Origin: an uncultured Campylobacterales bacterium
GTDB lineage: Bacteria; Campylobacterota; Campylobacteria; Campylobacterales; Arcobacteraceae
Direction: 5' to 3'
Length of the DNA stretch: 64,000 nucleotides
Assembly: GCA_947494995.1 (NCBI GenBank)
Contig: CANLWY010000001.1
Location: 310,001-374,000, forward strand
Numbering within the stretch: position 1 is the first letter of the stretch; the number at the start of each line of letters is the position of its first letter. Positions 9,180 to 17,766 of this stretch are shown in pieces. The notes under the pieces were generated by a model, which worked only from the letters and a program-made list of their open reading frames with translations, had not been told where the DNA came from and did not search any database. The position numbers and the translations under genes are program-made.

Positions 9180-9500
9180 TTAACAAGAAGGAACGTTTCC
9201 TGAATCGTTTGCATATTCATATGAGAAATCAAAAATATGTTGCATCCACTTGTCTTTAATTTTACCTGCATCTAAAGAAGGACACTCTTTCATAAGTTTA
9301 TCTTTCATTCCAGCTGCACCAATAGCTTCCCATTCTGCTTGAGTATGTTTAGCTGCAAATTTTGCACCATTGAAACCACAACCTTTTTTAAATTTTTTAA
9401 TAAAAATTTTTTGACCTTTTACTACATCTGCAGAAGCAGTTGTTGAAGCAACACCAAGAACTAATGCACCAGCAAGTGCAATTTTTAATAAGTTTGTCAT
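9180..9500 (-). CDS. Small periplasmic cytochrome c-like protein without haem motif (copy 1)
   Basis: A 24-residue signal peptide (cleavage after ASA) precedes a roughly 82-residue mature protein. The layout (VVKGQKIFIKKFKKGCGFNG...) resembles small Campylobacterota proteins annotated as cytochrome c-like, but there is no CXXCH. Two other cysteines remain (CGFNG and ECPS), plus one at the very C-terminus (VPSC). Haem binding is therefore not expected, and the function is unknown. The protein is almost identical to the gene at 9705-10025, with two differences (Asn/Lys at residue 3, Phe/Tyr near residue 90). Confidence 0.75.
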   Translation of the reverse strand: MTNLLKIALAGALVLGVASTTASADVVKGQKIFIKKFKKGCGFNGAKFAAKHTQAEWEAIGAAGMKDKLMKECPSLDAGKIKDKWMQHIFDFSYEYANDSGNVPSC

Positions 9501-9658
9501 TTTTTATCCTTTTATAGTATATAAGTTAAAATAATTATATAGTATAAAAGTTTAAGAAAAGATTAAGAATGAATAACTATTCATTATAGTAATTAAAACC
9601 TGAGCTTATATAGGGGGTCTTAAATAATAAAGTAACTTTTTTATTATAAGAAAGTGTA

Positions 9659-9689
9659 ATAAAAGTGGGAGAAAAGCTATCTCTCACTT
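9659..9689 (-). terminator. Terminator of the second 106-residue gene
   Basis: On the minus strand AAGTGAGAG pairs with CTCCCACTT (one mismatch) and is followed by TTAT, about 15 bases past the stop codon at 9705. Confidence 0.6.
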
Positions 9690-9704
9690 CTATTTTTGGT
9701 TAAA

Positions 9705-10025
9705 TTAACAAGAAGGAACGTTTCCTGAGTCATTTGCATATTCATAAGAGAAGTCATAGATATGTTGCATCCACTTGTCTTTAATTTTACCTGCATCTAA
9801 AGAAGGACACTCTTTCATAAGTTTATCTTTCATTCCAGCTGCACCAATCGCTTCCCATTCTGCTTGAGTATGTTTAGCTGCAAACTTTGCACCATTGAAT
9901 CCACAACCTTTTTTAAATTTTTTAATAAAAATTTTTTGACCTTTTACTACATCTGCAGAAGCAGTTGTTGAAGCAACACCAAGAACTAATGCACCAGCAA
10001 GTGCAATTTTTAATAATTTTGTCAT
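9705..10025 (-). CDS. Small periplasmic cytochrome c-like protein without haem motif (copy 2)
   Basis: This is the tandem duplicate of the gene at 9180, 204 bases apart, with the same signal peptide, the same GCGFNG and C-terminal VPSC, and again no CXXCH. Nucleotide identity is very high across the coding region but the flanks differ, so the copies arose recently or are kept alike by gene conversion. Each copy has its own terminator, so they are probably transcribed separately. The AT-rich 204-base spacer holds nothing else recognisable. Confidence 0.75.
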   Translation of the reverse strand: MTKLLKIALAGALVLGVASTTASADVVKGQKIFIKKFKKGCGFNGAKFAAKHTQAEWEAIGAAGMKDKLMKECPSLDAGKIKDKWMQHIYDFSYEYANDSGNVPSC

Positions 10026-10114
10026 TATTAAACTCCTAATTAAAATTTGGATATGATTATATCACATGTATATAAAAAACTACTGTAATATTAATAAGAA
10101 AAAGTGAATTAATC

Positions 10115-11443
10115 GTGAAATATTATCTATTGAAAGAAATAGTGACACATTTGTCACAGAATGCCTATAGTATCAAGCATATTAAAAGAATTGATAACAA
10201 TACAATTATAATTGAATTTAATAATAAGAACTCTTTATATTTTGATATGACGAAAGGTAAAAGTCTCATTTATAAAAGAGAAAAATTACAAAATGCAAAG
10301 AAAGATTTCAATGCTCCATTTGATGTAGTCTTACAAAAAAGATTTATAAATTCAAAAATTGAAAAAATAGAGCTATATAATAATGATAAAATTATAAATA
10401 TAAGAGTGAATTCTTCTTCTTCATATAAAAAGCTTACTACTATATTACAATTAGAGTTTACAGGAAAACATACAAATATTATAGTATTAGATGAAAATAG
10501 AATAATTCTTGAGGCTTTAAGACATATTGATGAGTTTTCTTCAAGTAGGGTAGTGAAAGTTGGTGTAAAACTAGATGAAATACCAAAACAAGACTATATC
10601 CCAAAAATTGAAGTAGTAGAGAATATAGAAGAAACCTTATATAAAGTATATGAAGAGATTGAAGCAAAAAATATTGCAAACTATAAAAAGCAGAAGATAA
10701 CGCAGGTTAAGAAAAAGTTAAAAAAGTTGGAAAAAACTGTCTCTTCTCTTCCTTTAAAAGAGAGTTTAGAAATAGAGTCTAATGAGCTTTACGAAAAAGC
10801 TAATTTGATACTAAATAACCTCCATCAAATAAAGCCATATGCAAAATCTTTTAAAACATATAACTATGAAGGTCTTGAAGTTGAAGTTGATTTAAATGTA
10901 GAGATGGCAGCTTCTACTTATTCAAATGAACTTTTTAAAAAAGCTAAAAGAGCAAAACATAAAGCAACAAATATAAAAATTGAAAAGGATAATTTAGAAG
11001 AGAAGATAGAGTTTTTAAGAAGACTTATTAATAATCTTGAAAATTCTAGTTCAATTGATGAAATGGAGTTTTTGTATCCTAAAAAAGAGAGAAATCAAAC
11101 AAAAACAAAAAAATCACAGATGTATGAAAGTTTCTTTTTTGAAGGTTATAAAATAATGTTAGGAACTAGTGAAAGAGAAAACATCTATTTACTTCAAAAC
11201 TCAAAAGCAAGTGATTTTTGGTTTCATTTAAAAGATAGACCATCTTCACATGTTATAGTACAAAACTCTAAAAAGACAATTCCTGATACTGTTATAGAAA
11301 AAGCGGCAGTGATTTGTGCGCAATTTTCAACAGACTTTTCTGGAACATATGAAGTAGACTTTACACAAAGAAGAAATGTGAAAATACAAAGTGGAGCAAA
11401 TGTACTTTATAATCCATATACAACAATAGTTGTAAAGATATGA
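10115..11443 (+). CDS. rqcH: NFACT-family ribosome quality-control protein (RqcH-like)
   Basis: The protein has an NFACT-N domain (residues 1 to about 170), a long helical coiled-coil middle (about 175-310, Lys/Glu/Leu rich) and an NFACT-R (DUF814) RNA-binding domain near the C-terminus (ASDFWFHLKDRPSSHVIVQ). Homologues bind stalled 50S subunits carrying peptidyl-tRNA and add C-terminal alanine tails; older annotations call them fibronectin-binding proteins. At 442 residues it is shorter than the about 570-residue Bacillus protein, because the middle is reduced. The start is GTG. Only weak purine-rich sequence precedes it, so the start is less certain than the gene. Confidence 0.88.
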   Translation: MKYYLLKEIVTHLSQNAYSIKHIKRIDNNTIIIEFNNKNSLYFDMTKGKSLIYKREKLQNAKKDFNAPFDVVLQKRFINSKIEKIELYNNDKIINIRVNSSSSYKKLTTILQLEFTGKHTNIIVLDENRIILEALRHIDEFSSSRVVKVGVKLDEIPKQDYIPKIEVVENIEETLYKVYEEIEAKNIANYKKQKITQVKKKLKKLEKTVSSLPLKESLEIESNELYEKANLILNNLHQIKPYAKSFKTYNYEGLEVEVDLNVEMAASTYSNELFKKAKRAKHKATNIKIEKDNLEEKIEFLRRLINNLENSSSIDEMEFLYPKKERNQTKTKKSQMYESFFFEGYKIMLGTSERENIYLLQNSKASDFWFHLKDRPSSHVIVQNSKKTIPDTVIEKAAVICAQFSTDFSGTYEVDFTQRRNVKIQSGANVLYNPYTTIVVKI

Positions 11444-11512
11444 CATTATAAAATGAGACAATTTTGAGACAATATTATAGTATAATCGACAAATTTTAAA
11501 AAAGGGAAGAAA

Positions 11513-12460
11513 ATGAGAAAGTCATTACTGATTTCTGGAGTTTTTCTAGCATTTATTCTATTATTTGCTGGATGTGGTGGAGCAACAGTACAAAATATAG
11601 ATAACACTGGATATATCTCTGGTAAGCATAGTATGAGTTCTATTGAGAGAGCAATTAAAAAAGGTGCTATGAGAAAAGGATGGGCTACAAAAAGAGTAGC
11701 AAGAGGTGAACTTGAAGCAAGAAACAATGTAAGAGGAAAACACTTAGTAGTAGTATCTATTGTATACAATTCAAAAGGTTATAGAATTAATTATAAAGAT
11801 AGTCATAATATGAAGTATGATCCTTCTTCTAATACTATTCACAAAAATTATAATAAATGGATAGCAAACTTAGAGAGAAATATAAACTATGAATTATCAA
11901 ATATTGGTATAGTTGGTAATAGTTCATCAAGTAAAACAGTTACTCATATAGAACCAAAATCATCTATTTCTTCAAAGAAATATAAAAAAGCTAATGCTAC
12001 AGCAATAAGTGGGAAAACTATTTATATTAGAAATATAACTCCATATTCTAGAAACAATAGAATTGCAGAAAACATTAAAGCAGAGTGTACTATTAATGAA
12101 CAATTAGCTCAGTTTATTAAAGAGTATGCTGAGGCTCAAGGACTTAAAGTTGAATATAAAAATAAACCATCAAGAAAAGATTTATTCTTAGATGTTAAAA
12201 TTGTAGATGCTGTAAGTCAAGGTGGAGCATTTAGAGGTCATAATAAATTTACAGCTATTGAAGGTAGACTTGTAAAGGGAAATAAAAGTTATGGTTCATT
12301 TAAAGCTGCAAGAATTTCTGGTGGTGGATTCTGGGGAGCTTATAAAGGTTCTTGTGCAGTATTAGGAAGAACTGTAAAAGCTTTAGGTCAAGATGTAGCA
12401 GGTTGGTTATATAGTCCAATGGATGGTGCAAGACTTGGAGATACTGGCTTAATAAGATAG
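11513..12460 (+). CDS. Lipoprotein with one IHxNYNxW repeat domain
   Basis: A lipobox (LLFAGC, Cys21) marks a lipoprotein. Residues about 40-130 form a domain ending IHKNYNKWIANLERNI that is related to both halves of the lipoprotein at 16068-16853. After a Ser/Lys linker, the C-terminal half (about 165-315) is a different domain with a Gly/Ala-rich end (RISGGGFWGAYKGS, VKALGQDVAGWLY), not recognised. It has AAGGGAAG before the ATG and a TATAAT at 11481. It sits just left of the dialkylresorcinol genes, but a terminator separates it from them. Confidence 0.75.
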   Translation: MRKSLLISGVFLAFILLFAGCGGATVQNIDNTGYISGKHSMSSIERAIKKGAMRKGWATKRVARGELEARNNVRGKHLVVVSIVYNSKGYRINYKDSHNMKYDPSSNTIHKNYNKWIANLERNINYELSNIGIVGNSSSSKTVTHIEPKSSISSKKYKKANATAISGKTIYIRNITPYSRNNRIAENIKAECTINEQLAQFIKEYAEAQGLKVEYKNKPSRKDLFLDVKIVDAVSQGGAFRGHNKFTAIEGRLVKGNKSYGSFKAARISGGGFWGAYKGSCAVLGRTVKALGQDVAGWLYSPMDGARLGDTGLIR

Positions 12461-12468
12461 CCTCATAT

Positions 12469-12501
12469 AAATACAAAGCTTACTTGCTAAGCTTTGTATT
12501 T
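12469..12501 (+). terminator. Hairpin terminator after lipoprotein gene
   Basis: A perfect 14-bp stem (AAATACAAAGCTTA and its complement) with a 5-nt loop lies 9 bases after the stop. The T-tract is short (three T), so termination may be partial. Confidence 0.65.
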
Positions 12502-12562
12502 CAAAGATATTAAATAATTCTTAGATATAATGTAATATTAATATAATATTATAGGTTAAAAA

Positions 12563-13522
12563 TTGGATATCAAAAAAGTATTAGTTATATCGTATTCTCA
12601 AACGGGACAGTTAACAAAAGTTAGTGACTCTGTATTATCATCATTAAATAAAGATAGTAAAATTGACGTAATCTATAAAGAGATTAAACCTAAGAAGGTA
12701 TATCCTTTTCCTTGGGATTTTATGACATTTATGGATTGTTTTCCTGAATCAATATATTTAGATCCTCCAGAAATTGAAGAGATTGAAGATGATGACAATG
12801 ACTACGATTTAGTGATTTTACCTTATCAAGTTTGGTTCTTATCTCCTGCTTTACCAATTACAGCTTTTATGAAAAGCGATTATGCAAAAAGAAAATTAAA
12901 AGGTAAACCTGTAATTACTCTGATTGCTTGCAGAAACATGTGGGTAATGGCACAAGAGAAGATGAAGTCTATGTTAGATGATGTAGAAGCAAAATTAATT
13001 GATAATATAGTTTTAATAGACCAAGGGAACTCTTTTGCAACTTTTATTACAACTCCAAGATGGATGCTTACTGGTAAAAAAGACTCTTTATGGGGAGTTT
13101 TTCCAGAAGCTGGCGTTTCATCACAAGATATAAAAGATGCAAGCAGATTTGGAGAAGCTATTAGATTTGCTTTAAAAAATGACTTAGAGAAAGAAGGGAA
13201 TTCTTTATGTCATGGATTAAAAGCTGTTGAGGTTGATGAGAAACTAATAAAAAGTGAACAAATAGCAACAAAGAGTTTTACTATTTGGGGTAAGCTAATT
13301 AGAAAAGTAGGTAAGCAAGGTGAGCCAAAAAGAAAGCCTATTGTAATGCTTTATGTGGTGTTCTTACTTCTAATAATTTTAACTATAGTACCTATAAATA
13401 TGTTAATTCAAACAATACTTAGAAAAGTAAATAAAGAAAAAGTACTAAAACAAAAAGAAATATTTGAAACACCTTCAGGTAGAGGGGATGAAAGAATGAA
13501 GGAATTTTTAAAAGATGACTAG
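12563..13522 (+). CDS. darA: DarA-like dialkylresorcinol-forming enzyme (flavodoxin-like, cyclisation/aromatisation partner)
   Basis: The N-terminal half has a flavodoxin-like beginning (VLVISYSQTGQL) and the conserved stretches KPKKVYPFPWDF and YQVWFLSPALP that mark the DarA/StlC family. Residues about 265-285 form one hydrophobic helix, so the protein is probably membrane-attached. In DarA/DarB systems, DarB joins two beta-ketoacyl chains and DarA completes the aromatic dialkylresorcinol ring. The start is TTG. The gene overlaps darB by 8 bases and leads a four-gene plus-strand operon. It is assigned by motif and by its neighbour. Confidence 0.85.
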   Translation: MDIKKVLVISYSQTGQLTKVSDSVLSSLNKDSKIDVIYKEIKPKKVYPFPWDFMTFMDCFPESIYLDPPEIEEIEDDDNDYDLVILPYQVWFLSPALPITAFMKSDYAKRKLKGKPVITLIACRNMWVMAQEKMKSMLDDVEAKLIDNIVLIDQGNSFATFITTPRWMLTGKKDSLWGVFPEAGVSSQDIKDASRFGEAIRFALKNDLEKEGNSLCHGLKAVEVDEKLIKSEQIATKSFTIWGKLIRKVGKQGEPKRKPIVMLYVVFLLLIILTIVPINMLIQTILRKVNKEKVLKQKEIFETPSGRGDERMKEFLKDD

Positions 13523-14651
13523 TGTTTATATAAACAATATACAAAAGTATTTACCAAATAATCCTGTTACAAACGATGAAATAGAAGATTATTTAGGTTA
13601 TATTGGTGGAAAAAAATCAAAAGCAAAAAAAATTGTATTAAGAAGTAATGGAATTAAATCTAGACATTATGTTTTAGAAAAGGGAACTCAAAAAGCTCTT
13701 TTTTCTAATGCACAAATTACGGCTCATGCAATTAAAAAATTAGAGAATGAAAACTTTAGCTTAGAAGATATTGAGTGTCTTTCTTGCGGAACTACTACCG
13801 CTGATCAAATAATGCCAAATCATACTCTTATGGTGCAAGGAGAGTTAGGTTTAACAGAAATTGAAACATTAAGTGCAGCTGGGATTTGTTTAAGTGGTAT
13901 AAATGCTTTAAAATATGCATACTATGGGATTAAAGCAGGAGAGCTTAAAAATGTAATAACAACTGGTTCAGAAGTTGTATCACCTACACTTAGTGCAAAA
14001 AATTTTGAAAAAGAGTCTGATTATAGAGCTGTTGAACAAAACCCTGGAATTGCCTTTGAAAAAGATTTCTTAAGATGGATGTTATCAGATGGTGCAGGAG
14101 CTATGCTTTTACAAAATAAACCAAATAAAGAAGGACTATCTTTAAAAATTGATTGGATAGATATTTTATCTTATGCTGGAGAGATGCCAACTTGTATGTA
14201 TAGTGGTTGTGAAGTAAATGCTGATGAAGTTAGAGGATGGAGAACCTTTACACAAGATGAAGTAATGGAAAAATCACTTCTTACAATTGCTCAAGATGTG
14301 AAACTTTTAAATGAAAATATCATTGAGTATACAGTTACAAAACCTATTGAGAAAATTACTAAAAAAAGAGATTTAAAAGAAGAAGAGATTTCATACTTCC
14401 TTCCTCACTACTCTTCAACATTTTTTAGAGAAAAAGTGTACGAAGGTATGAAGAAAGGTGGTTTAGAAATACCTTTTGAAAAATGGTTTACAAATTTAAC
14501 AAAATATGGAAATACAGGAGCTGCATCAATTTATATTATGTTAGAAGAGCTTTTTAATTCAGGAGATTTAAAAAAGGGTGAAAAAATCCTTTGTTATATC
14601 CCTGAAAGTGGAAGGTTCTCAACCTCATTTATGATGCTTGAAGTAGTGTAA
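13515..14651 (+). CDS. darB: DarB-like ketosynthase III (dialkylresorcinol synthase)
   Basis: This is a KAS III/thiolase-fold enzyme with the Cys-His-Asn triad visible: Cys125 in SAAGICLSG, His298 in FLPHYSS, and Asn333 in KYGNTGAAS. The 378-residue length suits DarB/StlD, which condenses a beta-ketoacyl thioester with a second acyl chain to give a cyclohexanedione that becomes a dialkylresorcinol. Overlap with darA and the TAATG junction with the next gene point to translational coupling. The acyl chains cannot be read from sequence. Confidence 0.88.
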   Translation: MTSVYINNIQKYLPNNPVTNDEIEDYLGYIGGKKSKAKKIVLRSNGIKSRHYVLEKGTQKALFSNAQITAHAIKKLENENFSLEDIECLSCGTTTADQIMPNHTLMVQGELGLTEIETLSAAGICLSGINALKYAYYGIKAGELKNVITTGSEVVSPTLSAKNFEKESDYRAVEQNPGIAFEKDFLRWMLSDGAGAMLLQNKPNKEGLSLKIDWIDILSYAGEMPTCMYSGCEVNADEVRGWRTFTQDEVMEKSLLTIAQDVKLLNENIIEYTVTKPIEKITKKRDLKEEEISYFLPHYSSTFFREKVYEGMKKGGLEIPFEKWFTNLTKYGNTGAASIYIMLEELFNSGDLKKGEKILCYIPESGRFSTSFMMLEVV

Positions 14652-15046
14652 TGGATAAAATTGAAGTACCTCAAGAAGAGAATAAAACCCTAGATGGCAT
14701 CAAAAAAGTTATGTATGCCAAAGATGAAGAGGGTGAGTTTCAAAAAGTAAATTATGGTAGTTCCGTAGAAGAGTTTGCAACTCAAACTGCTGTAGAAGAG
14801 TATGAAGTTCTAAAACAAGAGAGTTTAGAAAATATCAAAAAAGAGTTATCTTCTCCAATTGAGTATTTTATGTATGAAAATAGAATGGATTTACCAACCC
14901 TTGCAAGTGTTGTAGGAATGTTTCAATTTAGAGTAAAAAGACATTTAAGAATGGATGTTTTTAAAAAAATGAATGATAAATTGTTATCAAAATATGTCCA
15001 AGCTTTTAATATAAAACTAGAGGATTTAAAGGAGTTTAAAATATGA
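14651..15046 (+). CDS. Small protein of the dialkylresorcinol operon, unknown
   Basis: The N-terminal half is acidic and loosely ordered. The C-terminal 60 residues (from YFMYENRMDLPTLAS) are helical, with a helix-turn-helix-like pattern (LPTLASVVGMFQFRVKRHL) and a basic stretch. It has no signal peptide, catalytic motif or pantetheine site. It starts inside the darB stop (TAATG) and its own stop overlaps the next start (ATGA), so it is made together with DarB and the acyltransferase. It may be a scaffold or a regulator; neither is proven. Confidence 0.6.
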   Translation: MDKIEVPQEENKTLDGIKKVMYAKDEEGEFQKVNYGSSVEEFATQTAVEEYEVLKQESLENIKKELSSPIEYFMYENRMDLPTLASVVGMFQFRVKRHLRMDVFKKMNDKLLSKYVQAFNIKLEDLKEFKI

Positions 15047-16032
15047 GTAAAGAGTTTGAACATGCTCAATTTGCACATTGTGAGAGTGGAGTTATGTCTA
15101 CTTTGTTATCTCATTATGGATTAAAAATTAGTGAACCAATGGCTTTTGGAGTTACTAGCTCTTTATCTTTTGTTTTTATTCCTTTAGTAAAAATTAACAA
15201 TATGCCTTTAATTGCATATAGAGATTTACCAAAAAATATTATAAATAAAATATCTAAGGTTTTAGGTATTTCTATGTATAAAAAAAGTTACAAAAGCCCT
15301 CTTGAAGCAAATAAAGAACTTAGTACTTTTGTATCAGATGGACAGCTTGTAGGACTTCAAACTTCTGTTTTTTATCTACCATATTTTCCAAAAGATATGA
15401 GATTTCATTTTAATGCTCATAATCTTTTAGTTTATGGAAAAGAAGGAAATGAGTATAAAATCTCAGACCCCGTTTTTGAAGAAGCTGTTTTATGTAATGA
15501 AGATGAATTAACAAAGGCTAGATTTGCAAAAGGGGTATTTGCTCCAAAAGGTTTTTTATATTATCCACAAAATATTCCACAAGATATTGATTTTGCTAAA
15601 GTTATTAAAAAGTCAATTATCAAAAATGCAAAATCAATGTTAACTCCTTTTCCTTATGCTGGGGTAAGAGGAATGAAAACTTTAGCTAAAAAAATCTCAA
15701 AATTTGATTCAAAAACTGACTCGAGATATTTAAAAAACTATTTAACTCATATTGTAAGAATGCAAGAAGAAATTGGAACTGGTGGTGGAGGTTTTAGATT
15801 TTTATATGCTGCATTTTTAGAAGAAGCACAAAATTATGAGCTTAATAAAGAGCTTTTAAAAGAAGCCTCGCAACTTCTTGTAAAGTCTGGAAATACTTTA
15901 AGAGAGTTTGCTTTATATTGTGTTGAATCTAGTAAAAAAATTGAAAAGTTCGATGCAAATAAAATATCTGAAAAATTACTTGAAGCCGCTTCATATGAAG
16001 AACAGGCTTTTAAATTATTAAAAAAAATCTAA
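15043..16032 (+). CDS. BtrH-like acyltransferase (DUF4872 type)
   Basis: The N-terminal domain fits the BtrH fold, a papain/C39-like acyltransferase: Cys13 in AHCESGVMS, His126 in NAHNLLVYG and Asp142 in YKISDPVF. The C-terminal part resembles DUF4872. BtrH of butirosin biosynthesis moves an ACP-bound acyl group onto an acceptor. In this operon the obvious acceptor is a dialkylresorcinol hydroxyl and the donor an ACP-bound polyene acid, which would form the flexirubin ester. That role is inference. It ends at a strong terminator and closes the dar operon. Confidence 0.78.
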   Translation: MSKEFEHAQFAHCESGVMSTLLSHYGLKISEPMAFGVTSSLSFVFIPLVKINNMPLIAYRDLPKNIINKISKVLGISMYKKSYKSPLEANKELSTFVSDGQLVGLQTSVFYLPYFPKDMRFHFNAHNLLVYGKEGNEYKISDPVFEEAVLCNEDELTKARFAKGVFAPKGFLYYPQNIPQDIDFAKVIKKSIIKNAKSMLTPFPYAGVRGMKTLAKKISKFDSKTDSRYLKNYLTHIVRMQEEIGTGGGGFRFLYAAFLEEAQNYELNKELLKEASQLLVKSGNTLREFALYCVESSKKIEKFDANKISEKLLEAASYEEQAFKLLKKI

Positions 16033-16056
16033 CTTTTGTTTAAAAGTTAGATTTTT
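16024..16056. terminator. Terminator after dar operon, usable from both sides
   Basis: An 11-bp stem (ATCTAACTTTT with its complement) around a GTTT loop is followed by a T-run on the plus strand. It overlaps the stop codon of the BtrH-like gene and lies just after the convergent lipoprotein. Confidence 0.85.
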
Positions 16057-16067
16057 CTATTTTTAAA

Positions 16068-16853
16068 CTATTGAATAGAAAAGTCAATCTCTTCTTCTAG
16101 TTGTTTAATCCATATATTATAATTGTTATGAATATTATAATGTTCATCTGCTCCTAGCTTTTCACTTGTTATATAAGTAATACTATATTTTTCTAAGTCA
16201 TAATCAATTCTAACTATTGCAGTATGAACTCTTCTTACTATTTTTGCTAGTATAAAACCATCTTTTTGTTTACTCATTACCCAGTTAACATTTTGTCCCG
16301 CTTTAAAGATTTTTTCTTCTAATTCTTTTAAAGAGGTATAAGTAGTATTGATTTTTTTATTTATAACATTTTGAATAGGTTTATATTTTTGATTTGAAGC
16401 TGTTAAGGGGTTATTTTTATGCTTATTTGCCAAAAGCTCTGCTTTTTCTAACTGGGGTGTCATTTTAAGAGTTGTAAGCCTTGCATTTATTTGATTTTCT
16501 AGATTTTTAACCCAACCATTATAGTTTTTATGAATACTATTTTCAGCCTTATTATAGTTTAGGTTATGAGCTTCTAATAGATTTATTGAATAAGAGTTTT
16601 CATTGAAGGCAATTTTTACCTTTGCAATATGGTCTCTTATAACTAGTTTACCAATAATAGTATTCTTGTTTGTTTGTTTCATATTCCATCCAAGAAACTT
16701 TCCTGATTCAATAATAGAATTATAAACTGATTGATTTTTAGGTTTCTGTACAAACTTTTTTGTTGGAACATTGTAAACTTTATTTATTCCACATCCATTA
16801 GTTAATAAAATAATGAAAGTTAAGATGAAAAGATTTTTTGTAATTTTATACAT
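16068..16853 (-). CDS. Lipoprotein with two IHxNYNxW repeat domains
   Basis: A lipobox (LLTNGC, Cys21) is followed by two copies of one domain of about 85 residues, roughly 40-130 and 170-261. Each ends in an IHKNYNGW or IHNNYNIW motif plus a helix (NLENQI, QLEEEI). The shared scheme is a GW near the start, then R-H-x-A-x-V, then alternating strands, then the IH-x-NYN-x-W-helix end. The lipoprotein at 11513 carries one copy. It lies between the dar operon and the aryl polyene operon on the minus strand, so an envelope role connected with the pigment is possible but unproven. Confidence 0.72.
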   Translation of the reverse strand: MYKITKNLFILTFIILLTNGCGINKVYNVPTKKFVQKPKNQSVYNSIIESGKFLGWNMKQTNKNTIIGKLVIRDHIAKVKIAFNENSYSINLLEAHNLNYNKAENSIHKNYNGWVKNLENQINARLTTLKMTPQLEKAELLANKHKNNPLTASNQKYKPIQNVINKKINTTYTSLKELEEKIFKAGQNVNWVMSKQKDGFILAKIVRRVHTAIVRIDYDLEKYSITYITSEKLGADEHYNIHNNYNIWIKQLEEEIDFSIQ

Positions 16854-16926
16854 TTTTTTCCTTTTTGATGATATTGTTTATAATATCAAAAATAATTATA
16901 AAATATACTTATTGAAAGAAAACTAT

Positions 16927-16953
16927 AATAGAACTTATTTTGTAAGTTCTATT
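16927..16953 (-). terminator. Terminator at the end of the aryl polyene minus-strand operon
   Basis: A perfect 11-bp stem (AATAGAACTTA and its complement) with a 5-nt loop overlaps the stop codon of the last gene (16935). The T-tract is weak. Confidence 0.55.
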
Positions 16954-17765
16954 ACTATTATGTTTTGTTTATCATCTTTTGCAATATAAAGATGAGAACC
17001 TTCGTATTGTATTAAATTTAGTAGATGTAGAGCGCCCTCTGTTGCAAAGAACTCTTCTTCTTTGATAATCTTTTTAGAATCAATTTTTGATGTGATATTT
17101 TCATCTATTGATGCAAATTGATTTAATGCAATTTTATCATATGAATTTGAAAGAATTTTATTCAAATCATCATATGAGTTTAGCTCTAAGATATTTGTTA
17201 TTTTAGCAAGTGAGTTTTCTTTTTCTTTATTTATATAAAACCAACAACTCCCATCTTTTGATTCTACTTCTTTTGCAAAACTTAAGTAGTTTTCAAAGTT
17301 TTTTATATCATTTAAAGACTCATCAACTCCACCAACTAAAATATCTTCAACTTCTTTTTGTTCTAAATCGAAACATGCAAGTTGTAAAGCTTTTTCAAAA
17401 GAAAGGTATCTTGAAGTGATTAAAGTGTTTTTCCCTTTTGCATTTAATGCTTGTGATACATAAAAGCTTACATTGTTACTATTAATGTTTAAAAAGTCAA
17501 AAGGCATTACAATATGATCTTCATGGCTTACTGTATCCATAAGTCCATAAACATCTATTATAGGTCCATATTCACTTGCTACATAGATTCCATTATTAGA
17601 GCTTAGTTTTATATCTTTTGTTGCGTTAAGGGCTCCTAGTACTGCTAAGACGTTGAACTTACTTGATCTTCTTAAGTTTATTTTAGAAAGCTCTTTTAGG
17701 CTTTTTTTATACTCTTTTATATCTTTAGATGAATTAATAAGTCTATTTGTTGAGTGAATATACAT
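16935..17765 (-). CDS. Ketosynthase-like chain-length-factor partner
   Basis: This 276-residue protein resembles a ketosynthase N-terminal half (ASEYGPIIDVYG, then FLNINSNNVSFYVSQAL), but it lacks the active-site Cys-Thr-Ser-Ser and both His motifs. It follows the full ketosynthase at 17767 by one base, the arrangement of a KS with a non-catalytic chain-length partner. By analogy with the ApeO-ApeC pair it would form a heterodimer and help set polyene length. It is the last gene of the 14-gene operon. Confidence 0.7.
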   Translation of the reverse strand: MYIHSTNRLINSSKDIKEYKKSLKELSKINLRRSSKFNVLAVLGALNATKDIKLSSNNGIYVASEYGPIIDVYGLMDTVSHEDHIVMPFDFLNINSNNVSFYVSQALNAKGKNTLITSRYLSFEKALQLACFDLEQKEVEDILVGGVDESLNDIKNFENYLSFAKEVESKDGSCWFYINKEKENSLAKITNILELNSYDDLNKILSNSYDKIALNQFASIDENITSKIDSKKIIKEEEFFATEGALHLLNLIQYEGSHLYIAKDDKQNIIVIELTK

Positions 17766-17766
17766 A

